The position numbers and the translations under genes were made by a program. The notes under the pieces were generated by a model. The model was given only the letters and a program-made list of their open reading frames with translations, was not told where the DNA came from and did no database searches. 5,204 nt of DNA from Granulosicoccaceae bacterium (GTDB lineage: Bacteria; Pseudomonadota; Gammaproteobacteria; DAOVJZ01), in the NCBI GenBank assembly GCA_030632035.1, contig DAOVJZ010000128.1, forward strand, positions 1 to 5,204. Reading direction: 5' to 3'. Shown one piece after another: positions 1 to 5,204 of this stretch (positions within the stretch are counted from its first letter, which is position 1; every line of letters begins with the position of its first letter).

Positions 1-193
1 CCGGCCCTTCCCATAACCAGTCTTTCAGTTCCTTTACCCTTTCTTCGTCACCGCAAGCCAATATTTCTACACGACCATCTGACAAGTTACGTGCATAACC
101 GGTAATACCCAGATCATGCGCCTTGGTTTGTGTGGATGCACGAAAAAACACACCCTGCACTCTTCCCGAAACAAGACAGCGTTCACAGATCAT
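1..193 (-). CDS. acyP: Acylphosphatase, N-terminal 64 residues (3' end cut by window edge)
   Basis: Small cytosolic enzyme family that hydrolyses carboxyl-phosphate bonds in acyl phosphates. The visible N-terminus carries the family signature GRVQGVFFR (residues 10-18), which gives the phosphate-binding loop and catalytic Arg18, and the second signature GYARNLSDG (32-40), which contains catalytic Asn36. These are followed by VEILACGDEE and the start of the next helix. Family members are about 90 residues, so roughly the last third lies outside the window. The ATG overlaps the adaptor stop codon as TAATG, and no good Shine-Dalgarno precedes it, so translation probably depends on coupling to the gene before it. 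Cys3 and Cys47 align with Cys5 and Cys49 of E. coli YccX, a pair reported (from memory) to form a disulfide; there is an extra Cys6. Family assignment is secure. Its role in an efflux/thioredoxin operon is unknown. Confidence 0.95.
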   Translation of the reverse strand, partial: MICERCLVSGRVQGVFFRASTQTKAHDLGITGYARNLSDGRVEILACGDEERVKELKDWLWEGP

Positions 194-966
194 TATTGAA
201 AGATTACTCTTGCCTTTTGACCTGCACGTAATATTTCACCAAAGTCACCAAAACTGATATCCACATTATATTTTACAATTCCATTTGCAGTATCCACAGG
301 CTCAAGCCCGGCAAAATATACGGAACCATTAAATGTTTTTCCATTTACTTTAACTTCCGCTTTCTTGCCTGCTGTCATGTGTGTCACCTTTTCAGGGCCA
401 ACCGTAATACGCGCCAACATACGTCCTGTTTCCGCCATGGTGATCATGGGTTGTGACTGCAATGCTGACACAATAGTTTGACCCACACTGGCATTACGAC
501 TGAGAATAATCCCGTCAAATGGGGCATGTATGGCACTGTATTTTAATGCTGTATATTTTCTTACCAGCACAGCCTGAGCTTTTTTCTCTGTCGCCAATGC
601 CCTGGTATGCTCAAGATTGGCCTGCTCCAGTTCATGTTCAGATGAGACCGTTCTGTTATAAAGTTCTTCTACCCTGTCCAGCTCGCGTTTTGCCTCAATT
701 AATATTTCCTGTGCTTTTTTAAGATCGGCTTCTGCGTGATTTACATCTGCCACAAACACACGCTCATTCAGCTTTAACAACAACTGGTCTTTTTTAACTC
801 GTTGCCCCTCAGTAACAGGAACCTCCTTGACCACACCATTTACCAGTACACCTAGTTCAACACGTTGTGCCCATACCAGCATCCCTTCATATTCCTCTGC
901 CATCAATGTATTGCTTGAAACAATCAGCAGTAATAACCAACCAAAGCCTGCATATTTATTTTTCAT
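193..966 (-). CDS. Periplasmic adaptor (membrane fusion protein, HlyD/AcrA type) of a tripartite efflux system, minimal form
   Basis: Predicted periplasmic adaptor linking an inner-membrane pump to a TolC-type channel. Residues 1-23 look like a cleavable signal peptide (MKNK basic start, LLLLIV core, cleavage after LMA before EEYEG); there is no lipobox cysteine. The two half-lipoyl motifs are at about 44-67 (VTEGQRVKKDQLLLKLNE) and 142-164 (SAIHAPFDGIILSRNASVGQ). They flank an alpha-helical coiled-coil hairpin (about 72-135). The hairpin carries the R-x3-L-x6-S channel-docking pattern at Arg98, Leu102 and Ser109. A beta-barrel domain (about 172-257) ends the protein. At 257 residues it is much shorter than AcrA-like adaptors (about 380-400) and seems to lack the membrane-proximal domain. 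The start at 966 is chosen because the strong ribosome site then has a 6-base gap; ATG at 969 is the alternative. The in-frame extension to 1020 lies inside the channel gene. It overlaps the channel gene by 11 bases. No pump gene is visible, so the substrate cannot be named. Confidence 0.9.
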   Translation of the reverse strand: MKNKYAGFGWLLLLIVSSNTLMAEEYEGMLVWAQRVELGVLVNGVVKEVPVTEGQRVKKDQLLLKLNERVFVADVNHAEADLKKAQEILIEAKRELDRVEELYNRTVSSEHELEQANLEHTRALATEKKAQAVLVRKYTALKYSAIHAPFDGIILSRNASVGQTIVSALQSQPMITMAETGRMLARITVGPEKVTHMTAGKKAEVKVNGKTFNGSVYFAGLEPVDTANGIVKYNVDISFGDFGEILRAGQKARVIFQ

Positions 967-2260
967 CATGAGCTCCCCCTGACAGGGCATCCAGCTTTGC
1001 CCATGCCAATTCAATAGCATAACGTGTTTGTGCTTCCTTCATGCGTGCATCCGAAAATTTCACCATCGAATCACCTAAATCTGTTTTTACTTCCATCTCA
1101 TACAATGCCCTGCTGCGATCAAGATACAGATCACGGTAATCTATCAACACATTGATCTCTTCTCTTTGCACGCGCAATGTATCCAGTTGTAACCATAGTC
1201 TAAGTATTTCTTGATCAATTTCACGTTCTTTCGCGATCAGCTCTGCCTGATAACGACGTACATTAGCCTGTTTACGTGCGCTGTTTGCCTTAACACTCCC
1301 CCCGGTTGTCAAAGGTATCTCAAGCACCAGTCCAGCCTGAATATCATCTCTGGAACCAAATTGGCGCTCATAGGCTGATGCCTCAATCTCTGCTCTTAAT
1401 ACTGGCCTGCCACCAGATCTTGCAGCACTAACCCGCATTTGTGCTGCTTCCAGTTGTTTACGCATGGCTTGGATAACCGGATTGGTTTGGTGTGCTTCTT
1501 TTTTCAGTATTTCAAGTTCGGGTAATTTGCGATTAAGGTTTTTTAATTTCGGTAAAGCAAGTGAAGACGACAAACTTTCGGGGCGATTTAATGCCAGGGC
1601 CAGTCTTGCCCTGTGTAAACGTTGTTTGGTCTGACTTGAATAACGCATGCGTCTTGATTGTTGGTAAACAGACTCCTTTTCCTTTAATACGATATCTGAT
1701 ACTCGTCCAAGTGCATGCCTGTCTTTCATTCGGTCAAAGCGAACATAATGAACTGACATTGCTTCGTTATCACGAATGTATTCAAGATCCGTCAGCAAGA
1801 CATCAAAATAGCGTGCCATGATTTCGATACGCCTTTGGTTGCGCAAATCCTTTATCAGAAACTCACGATGCTGCACATCCTGCTGTGCCGCTTTTAATAA
1901 TGCACTGCTATACCCAAAATCATAAAGTTGTTTTTCCAGAAGAAATGATACCTGACTATCATTATGACTTTGATCAGATGTGGCACTACCCGGTTCAACC
2001 CATTGCGCCCGGGCTTCAATAGATGAATTAAATCCACTGATTGCATCAACTGAAAGAATATCTGCCTGTGCCTTATCACGATCTGCTGTAATGAGTTCAA
2101 GATCAGGGTGAGGTTCATTAGCCAATGACAATGCATATTCAAGAGTCAGGGGTTCAGGAAGATTACTTTGTGCGAACGCAACCGGTATTGCCTGAGATAC
2201 AGACAACAGTACTATCGTCATTACCAGACGTTTTACTTCCCCCGCATTGATAAAAGGCAT
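956..2260 (-). CDS. TolC-family outer-membrane efflux channel
   Basis: Outer-membrane/periplasmic tunnel subunit of a tripartite exporter, expected to form a trimer. The 434-residue length is normal for the family. Residues 1-30 form a signal peptide (KRL basic patch, hydrophobic core, cleavage after AFA before QSN). There is no lipobox, unlike OprM-type channels. The two structural repeats each start with a typical family helix: LTLEYALSLANEPHPDLE (about 38-55) and the segment from about 248 with TNPVIQAMRKQLEAAQ. The beta-strand/turn signatures are EKQLYDFGYSS (109-119) and LEIPLTTGGSVKA (313-325), matching the family's usual 'Q.l.DfG' and 'PLf.GG' turns. Long charged helices fill the rest. 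There is no cysteine anywhere in the protein. The start at 2260 overlaps the upstream stop as TAATG. The internal Met14 would remove the basic part of the signal peptide, so the longer start is preferred. The gene is followed by its adaptor, as expected. The specific export substrate is unknown. Confidence 0.93.
   Translation of the reverse strand: MPFINAGEVKRLVMTIVLLSVSQAIPVAFAQSNLPEPLTLEYALSLANEPHPDLELITADRDKAQADILSVDAISGFNSSIEARAQWVEPGSATSDQSHNDSQVSFLLEKQLYDFGYSSALLKAAQQDVQHREFLIKDLRNQRRIEIMARYFDVLLTDLEYIRDNEAMSVHYVRFDRMKDRHALGRVSDIVLKEKESVYQQSRRMRYSSQTKQRLHRARLALALNRPESLSSSLALPKLKNLNRKLPELEILKKEAHQTNPVIQAMRKQLEAAQMRVSAARSGGRPVLRAEIEASAYERQFGSRDDIQAGLVLEIPLTTGGSVKANSARKQANVRRYQAELIAKEREIDQEILRLWLQLDTLRVQREEINVLIDYRDLYLDRSRALYEMEVKTDLGDSMVKFSDARMKEAQTRYAIELAWAKLDALSGGAHDEK
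973..980 (-). promoter_or_regulatory. Ribosome binding site that decides the adaptor start
   Basis: On the minus strand this reads AGGGGGAG, the strongest Shine-Dalgarno seen inside the operon. It lies within the 3' end of the TolC-family gene. It is 3 bases from the ATG at 969 and 6 bases from the ATG at 966, which favours the second. The other internal junctions have weak or distant purine stretches, so the adaptor may be translated more independently than its neighbours. Confidence 0.7.
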
Positions 2261-2805
2261 TATTGCGACCGTTTTCTCTCACGCTTATATTTCGTGAAAT
2301 TCATTTTTTTGTACAACCCTTTTTCAACAAACTCCCCCAACCACATAAATTCTTCAACTCCGGATGTGGCACCGGTAAAACGCACAATTCGCTTACCCTC
2401 AAGGTCAAAGAAAATAAAAACCGGGGTGGCGCGAACCCGGTGAACCTTGAACGAATAATCTTTGGCTGTCATCTGTTGGCCATCAAATCCCGTTATCTCC
2501 GTGTTCCCTTCGATATTGACCGAATAAAGCATGAAGTGTTTGCGGAAATAATCCTGAACCTCTGGCTGATTCAATACTGTTTCTTTCATGCGATGACAAA
2601 ATGGACATTCATCCATTTCAAAAAATATCAGGATGGCTTTTTTATTTTCTTCACGTGCTATTTCCAGCTCTTCCGTAAAATCACCCAGTGTCTCATGAAA
2701 AAAATAAGTATAGGGATCACGTGGCACAGCGGCCTGAACCGAGATACTACTTGTAATAATAAAGAGTATTGTCAAACAAGAGAGATATCTTGCCATTAGA
2801 TTCAT
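2260..2805 (-). CDS. Exported thioredoxin-fold protein, SoxW-like (CPFC active site)
   Basis: Predicted periplasmic thiol-disulfide oxidoreductase of 181 residues. An N-terminal signal peptide (about 1-25, cleavage after VQA before AVPRD) is followed by a thioredoxin fold of the Thioredoxin_2/SoxW kind. The redox motif is DECPFC with Cys67 and Cys70, after a hydrophobic strand (AILIFFEM). A helix follows (HRMKETVLNQPEVQDYF), then the SoxW-style segment with TGFDGQQMTAKDY, and the cis-proline motif ATPVF (Pro128). The two active-site cysteines are the only ones in the mature protein. The C-terminus is strongly basic (KYKRERKRSQ). The ATG overlaps the stop of the upstream thioredoxin as ATGA, and its own ribosome site is weak, which implies coupled translation; Met4 (2796) is a possible alternative start. 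The fold and export are well supported, but the partner is not: no DsbD/CcdA-type reductant and no sox genes are visible. Confidence 0.9.
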   Translation of the reverse strand: MNLMARYLSCLTILFIITSSISVQAAVPRDPYTYFFHETLGDFTEELEIAREENKKAILIFFEMDECPFCHRMKETVLNQPEVQDYFRKHFMLYSVNIEGNTEITGFDGQQMTAKDYSFKVHRVRATPVFIFFDLEGKRIVRFTGATSGVEEFMWLGEFVEKGLYKKMNFTKYKRERKRSQ

Positions 2806-3341
2806 TTAACACTGACCTGTTGGACAAGTTTTTTTTTACTGGCTGCCTTTTTCCTGTTAATGAATGACTCAAGCATTTCACCGGTCAGTGGCCCCACCTG
2901 ACGTGCAACCAGTTTACCTTCTGGTGAAATCAAATATGTTGTCGGTAATCCCGGTATTGCACCAAGCAAAATTGAATCTGGCTTGTCATCCTTAAGCATA
3001 GGAATAATTGGATAGTTGATCATGTATTCATCAACGAATTTATTCAATCGTGTCGTGGATATCTCTTCATGATTAATACCAATTACAACGGCATCCTTGT
3101 CTTTGTTATTTTCATGGAAATGAACAAGATCCGGAATCTCTTCAAGGCAGGGCGGACACCATGTTGCCCAGTAGTTCACCACAACCCATTTGCCGCGATA
3201 ATCCGATAATTTGATTTTCTGTCCATTGATGTCTGTCAATGTGAGATCAACAGGCTTTTTCTCTTCTTCAGCTGTCACTGAAATAGAAAAGAAAAAAAGA
3301 AATAAAAACACATACTTTACAAATACGTTGCTGACTGCCAT
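2802..3341 (-). CDS. TlpA/ResA-like exported thioredoxin (CPPC active site)
   Basis: Predicted periplasmic disulfide reductase of the TlpA/ResA group, 179 residues. The signal peptide is residues 1-24 (hydrophobic run VFLFLFFFSI, likely cleavage after VTA before EEEKK). If uncleaved, this segment could act as a membrane anchor. The redoxin domain begins with VDLTLTDINGQKIKLSDYRGK, the usual TlpA start. It continues with VVVNYWATWCPPC (Cys62 and Cys65) and the cis-Pro motif GLPTTYLI (Pro133), and ends with a lysine-rich tail. The start at 3341 is supported by an AGGT purine site 7 bases upstream and by the signal peptide. An in-frame ATG at 3464 would run the protein through the promoter and into the palindromic repeat with no family similarity, so it is rejected. 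This is the first gene of the leftward operon and overlaps the next by 4 bases (ATGA). The target is unknown; cytochrome c maturation is a common role for relatives, but no such genes are here. Confidence 0.92.
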   Translation of the reverse strand: MAVSNVFVKYVFLFLFFFSISVTAEEEKKPVDLTLTDINGQKIKLSDYRGKWVVVNYWATWCPPCLEEIPDLVHFHENNKDKDAVVIGINHEEISTTRLNKFVDEYMINYPIIPMLKDDKPDSILLGAIPGLPTTYLISPEGKLVARQVGPLTGEMLESFINRKKAASKKKLVQQVSVK

Positions 3342-3393
3342 GTTTTCTACCTGCCCAATAAAAATAATGCCGTAACATCTCACGCTCCCGTGC

Positions 3394-3422
3394 ATTATAG
3401 CGGTTAACCAGGAGCCTGTCGG
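3394..3422 (-). promoter_or_regulatory. Predicted sigma70 promoter of the leftward thioredoxin/efflux operon
   Basis: On the minus strand a perfect -10 box TATAAT occupies 3399-3394. Exactly 17 bases upstream is CCGACA (3422-3417), which matches the -35 consensus TTGACA at four of six positions. Transcription would start near 3387, about 46 bases before the TlpA-like start codon. A short cacg/cgtg inverted repeat (3381-3392) spans the predicted start point. The -35 hexamer lies inside the left arm of the palindromic repeat. This is sequence reading only. Confidence 0.6.
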
Positions 3423-3573
3423 GCTTAGGGAATTGTAGCGAGGCGGGTGGGAAGTCGAGGCCATTTTTTCGATTATTTGAGGCCAATAGTGAACCTATTA
3501 AACGAAAATGATCGAAAAAATGGGCCGATTTCCCGCCGCCGCAGTAAATTCTTCCTAAGTCCGGCAGGCTCCT
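3410..3573. repeat. 164-base imperfect palindromic element, MITE-like
   Basis: The sequence from 3410 inward is nearly the reverse complement of the sequence from 3573 inward. The outer 20 bases of each arm match at 18 positions (aggagcctg.cgg.cttagg). The inner CCATTTTTTCGAT (3461-3473) pairs perfectly with ATCGAAAAAATGG (3511-3523). The central AATAG/CTATT pair (3485-3489 and 3495-3499) closes a 5-base loop. All three blocks share one centre near 3492, so the whole element could fold into one long hairpin or cruciform with small bulges. It has no ORF with any family resemblance and I see no convincing target-site duplication. It fills about half of the 316-base gap between two divergent genes; outside it I see only the two promoter regions and leaders. 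It may be a non-autonomous transposable element, paired remnants of an insertion sequence, or a dispersed palindromic repeat. It is not a likely terminator because it lies upstream of both predicted promoters' start points. Confidence 0.85.
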
Positions 3574-3601
3574 AATCCGCGCGATAAGCCCCAAAAACGC
3601 T

Positions 3602-3607
3602 TATAAT
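3602..3607 (+). promoter_or_regulatory. Predicted -10 box for the fumarase gene
   Basis: A perfect TATAAT lies 50 bases before the fumarase start codon, giving a leader of about 44 bases. No acceptable -35 hexamer is found at 15-19 bases upstream (that stretch reads like cctaatccgcgcga), and there is no TG extension. The promoter may therefore be weak, activator dependent, or served by a different sigma factor. The ribosome site is AAAGG at 3645-3649, 8 bases before the ATG. Confidence 0.5.
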
Positions 3608-3657
3608 CTGAGACAGGATAAAAAAAGAAAAGTTTCCCGCAAACAAAGGCTAAATGC

Positions 3658-5172
3658 ATGGCAATAATTAAAAAACCGGATTTTATTCAAAGCATTGCAG
3701 ATGCCCTGCAGTTTATCTCCTACTATCATCCCGCTGACTATATCCATGCCCTGCATGAGGCCTATCAACGTGAGGAATCACCGGCTGCCAAAGATGCCAT
3801 GGCCCAAATCCTGATTAATTCACGCATGTGTGCTGAAGGTCATCGCCCTATTTGTCAGGACACGGGAGCAGTAGTGGTTTTCCTGCAAGTCGGTATGAAT
3901 ATCCAATGGGAAACCGATATGAGTGTAGAGGCCATGGTCAATGAAGCTGTACATCAAGCCTACACCCATCCCGATAACATCCTGCGTGCTTCCATGGTCG
4001 AAGATCCAGTGGGTGTACGCAAGAACACAGGCGATAACACACCCGCCATTATTCACACAGAAATTGTTCCCGGTGACAAAGTCGATATCGTGGTCATGGC
4101 CAAGGGCGGCGGCTCTGAAAACAAGGCCCGTTTTGCCGTACTTAACCCCAGCGATGATTTGGTAGATTGGGTGGTTGAAACCGTGCCTCAACTAGGTGCA
4201 GGCTGGTGCCCGCCTGGTATTCTCGGTATTGGCATCGGTGGCACAGCTGAAAAGGCCATGCTTTTGGCCAAACAATCACTGATGGATCCCATCGATATAC
4301 CTGCATTACGTGCCAGAGGTGCCAAAACAACTATCGAAAAAATCAGGCTCGACATTTATGACAAGGTGAATGCACTCGGGATTGGTGCTCAAGGTCTGGG
4401 CGGGTTAACCACTGTGCTGGATATCAAAATCCGTGACTTCCCCACCCATGCCGCTTCCCTGCCTGTCGCTATGATCCCCAACTGTGCAGCAACACGTCAT
4501 GCCCATTTTACGCTGGATGGCAGTGGTCCAGCTGTGTTGAAACCACCGCGTCTTGAAGAGTGGCCAAAAATCACCTGGGATGCGTCCAGTGGATCACGCC
4601 GAGTCGATCTGGATTCTGTTACCCGAGAAGATATCGCTCAGTGGAAGCCGGGTGAAACACTCCTGCTGAGTGGCAAATTACTCACTGGAAGAGATGCTGT
4701 GCATAAGCGTATTGCTGATTTGCTCACCAAGGGTGAGGCGCTGCCCAAGGGGCTCGATTTCACCAATCGGTTTATCTATTACGTTGGCCCGGTTGACCCC
4801 GTGAGAGATGAAGTCGTTGGCCCTGCCGGTCCGACAACGGCCACACGCATGGACAAATTTACTGAAATGATGCTGGGTAAAATCGGGCTTCTGGGGATGA
4901 TTGGCAAGGCTGAACGTGGGCCTCAAACCATTGATTTTATTAAAAAATACAAGTCTACTTATCTGATTGCCACCGGTGGGGCTGCCTATCTTATCGCTCA
5001 GGCCATCAAATCGTCCCGTGTCGTGGCCTTTGAGGAAATGGGGATGGAAGCCATCTATGAGTTTGAGGTCAAGGATATGCCCGTTACCGTCGCTGTGGAC
5101 AGCAAGGGTGAATCTATCCATAACACTGGACCATCCCAGTGGCGTGTACGCATCGGTAAAACTCCTGAATAG
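3658..5172 (+). CDS. fumA: Fumarate hydratase class I (iron-sulfur fumarase)
   Basis: Cytosolic [4Fe-4S] hydro-lyase of the TCA cycle converting fumarate and water to (S)-malate. The 504-residue protein is complete and co-linear with the ~505-residue single-chain class I fumarases of pseudomonads and relatives. The N-terminal fumerase domain (about 11-286) contains RPICQDTG with Cys66, KGGGSENK (149-156), GAGWCPPG with Cys184, GIGAQGLGGLTTVLD (241-255) and IPNCAATRHAH with Cys276. By analogy with E. coli FumA Cys105/224/318, Cys66, Cys184 and Cys276 are the cluster ligands; the fourth iron is open for substrate. The C-terminal domain (about 290-495) carries GRDAVHKR, YYVGPVDP, GPAGPTTATRMDKF and GMEAIYEFEVKDMPV, all typical of the family. 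The start at 3658 is backed by AAAGG 8 bases upstream and by the characteristic ADALQFISYYHP N-terminus. It is divergent from the efflux operon, with no sign of functional linkage. The symbol follows common class I usage. Confidence 0.97.
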   Translation: MAIIKKPDFIQSIADALQFISYYHPADYIHALHEAYQREESPAAKDAMAQILINSRMCAEGHRPICQDTGAVVVFLQVGMNIQWETDMSVEAMVNEAVHQAYTHPDNILRASMVEDPVGVRKNTGDNTPAIIHTEIVPGDKVDIVVMAKGGGSENKARFAVLNPSDDLVDWVVETVPQLGAGWCPPGILGIGIGGTAEKAMLLAKQSLMDPIDIPALRARGAKTTIEKIRLDIYDKVNALGIGAQGLGGLTTVLDIKIRDFPTHAASLPVAMIPNCAATRHAHFTLDGSGPAVLKPPRLEEWPKITWDASSGSRRVDLDSVTREDIAQWKPGETLLLSGKLLTGRDAVHKRIADLLTKGEALPKGLDFTNRFIYYVGPVDPVRDEVVGPAGPTTATRMDKFTEMMLGKIGLLGMIGKAERGPQTIDFIKKYKSTYLIATGGAAYLIAQAIKSSRVVAFEEMGMEAIYEFEVKDMPVTVAVDSKGESIHNTGPSQWRVRIGKTPE

Positions 5173-5204
5173 CCCTGCTTTAGGCCTGTTTTGTCCTATC
5201 TTTC

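Noticed and set aside
967..1020. N-terminal extension of the adaptor from an ATG at 1020
   Set aside because: The extra residues lie in the end of the channel gene and precede a normal signal peptide; a strong ribosome site points to 966.
2263..2799. Long plus-strand reading frame antisense to the SoxW-like thioredoxin
   Set aside because: It mirrors a well-supported thioredoxin gene on the opposite strand, with no domain or ribosome site of its own.
3342..3464. N-terminal extension of the TlpA-like protein from an ATG at 3464
   Set aside because: It would translate the promoter and half of the palindrome arm, resembles no family, and would bury the signal peptide; the ATG at 3341 has a ribosome site and starts directly with the signal peptide.
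3410..3573. Palindrome as a bidirectional transcription terminator
   Set aside because: It sits between outward-pointing promoters, upstream of both predicted start sites, so neither gene's transcript would pass through it.
3268..3594. Minus-strand reading frame of 108 codons across the palindrome
   Set aside because: It overlaps the 5' end of the TlpA-like gene in another frame, spans a non-coding repeat and has no recognisable domain.
4678..5121. Minus-strand reading frame antisense to the fumarase C-terminus
   Set aside because: Shadow of a fully conserved fumarase gene; its translation has no family features.
5173..5204. Possible rho-independent terminator after the fumarase gene
   Set aside because: The short tail contains a GGCC and a TTTT run but no convincing stem; the window ends too soon to decide.

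Overview
The window reads as a chromosomal segment of a gammaproteobacterium of moderate GC content. That placement rests on the protein types: a class I fumarase of the pseudomonad-like ~505-residue form, a TolC-family channel with an AcrA/HlyD-type adaptor, and TlpA- and SoxW-like thioredoxins. I cannot assign a genus. There is no rRNA, tRNA, transposase gene or CRISPR array.

Layout: positions 1-3341 hold a compact minus-strand gene cluster, read from right to left. Its order is a TlpA-like exported thioredoxin (2802-3341), a SoxW-like exported thioredoxin (2260-2805), a TolC-family outer-membrane efflux channel (956-2260), a small periplasmic adaptor (193-966) and the start of an acylphosphatase that runs off the left edge (1-193). 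Every junction overlaps: ATGA, TAATG, an 11-base overlap and TAATG. The five genes therefore look like one translationally coupled operon. On the right, a complete class I fumarate hydratase (3658-5172) is transcribed divergently. The last 32 bases (5173-5204) show no gene and no clear terminator hairpin.

The 316-base divergent intergenic region (3342-3657) contains the most striking DNA-level structure: a ~164-base imperfect palindrome (3410-3573) with no coding capacity, resembling a MITE or similar palindromic repeat. A perfect TATAAT box lies on each side, on opposite strands and pointing outward. The -35-like hexamer of the leftward operon lies inside the arm of the palindrome, so this element may supply part of that promoter.

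How the genes may work together: the TolC protein and adaptor are two of the three parts of an envelope-spanning exporter, but no inner-membrane pump is visible. The two thioredoxin-fold proteins are predicted to be exported and to work on periplasmic thiols or disulfides. Neither the channel nor the mature adaptor has any cysteine, so the thioredoxins' substrate must be something else, possibly the exported cargo or a protein encoded beyond the left edge. This thiol-redox plus efflux plus acylphosphatase operon is the best candidate here for an uncharacterised system; its function is inference only.
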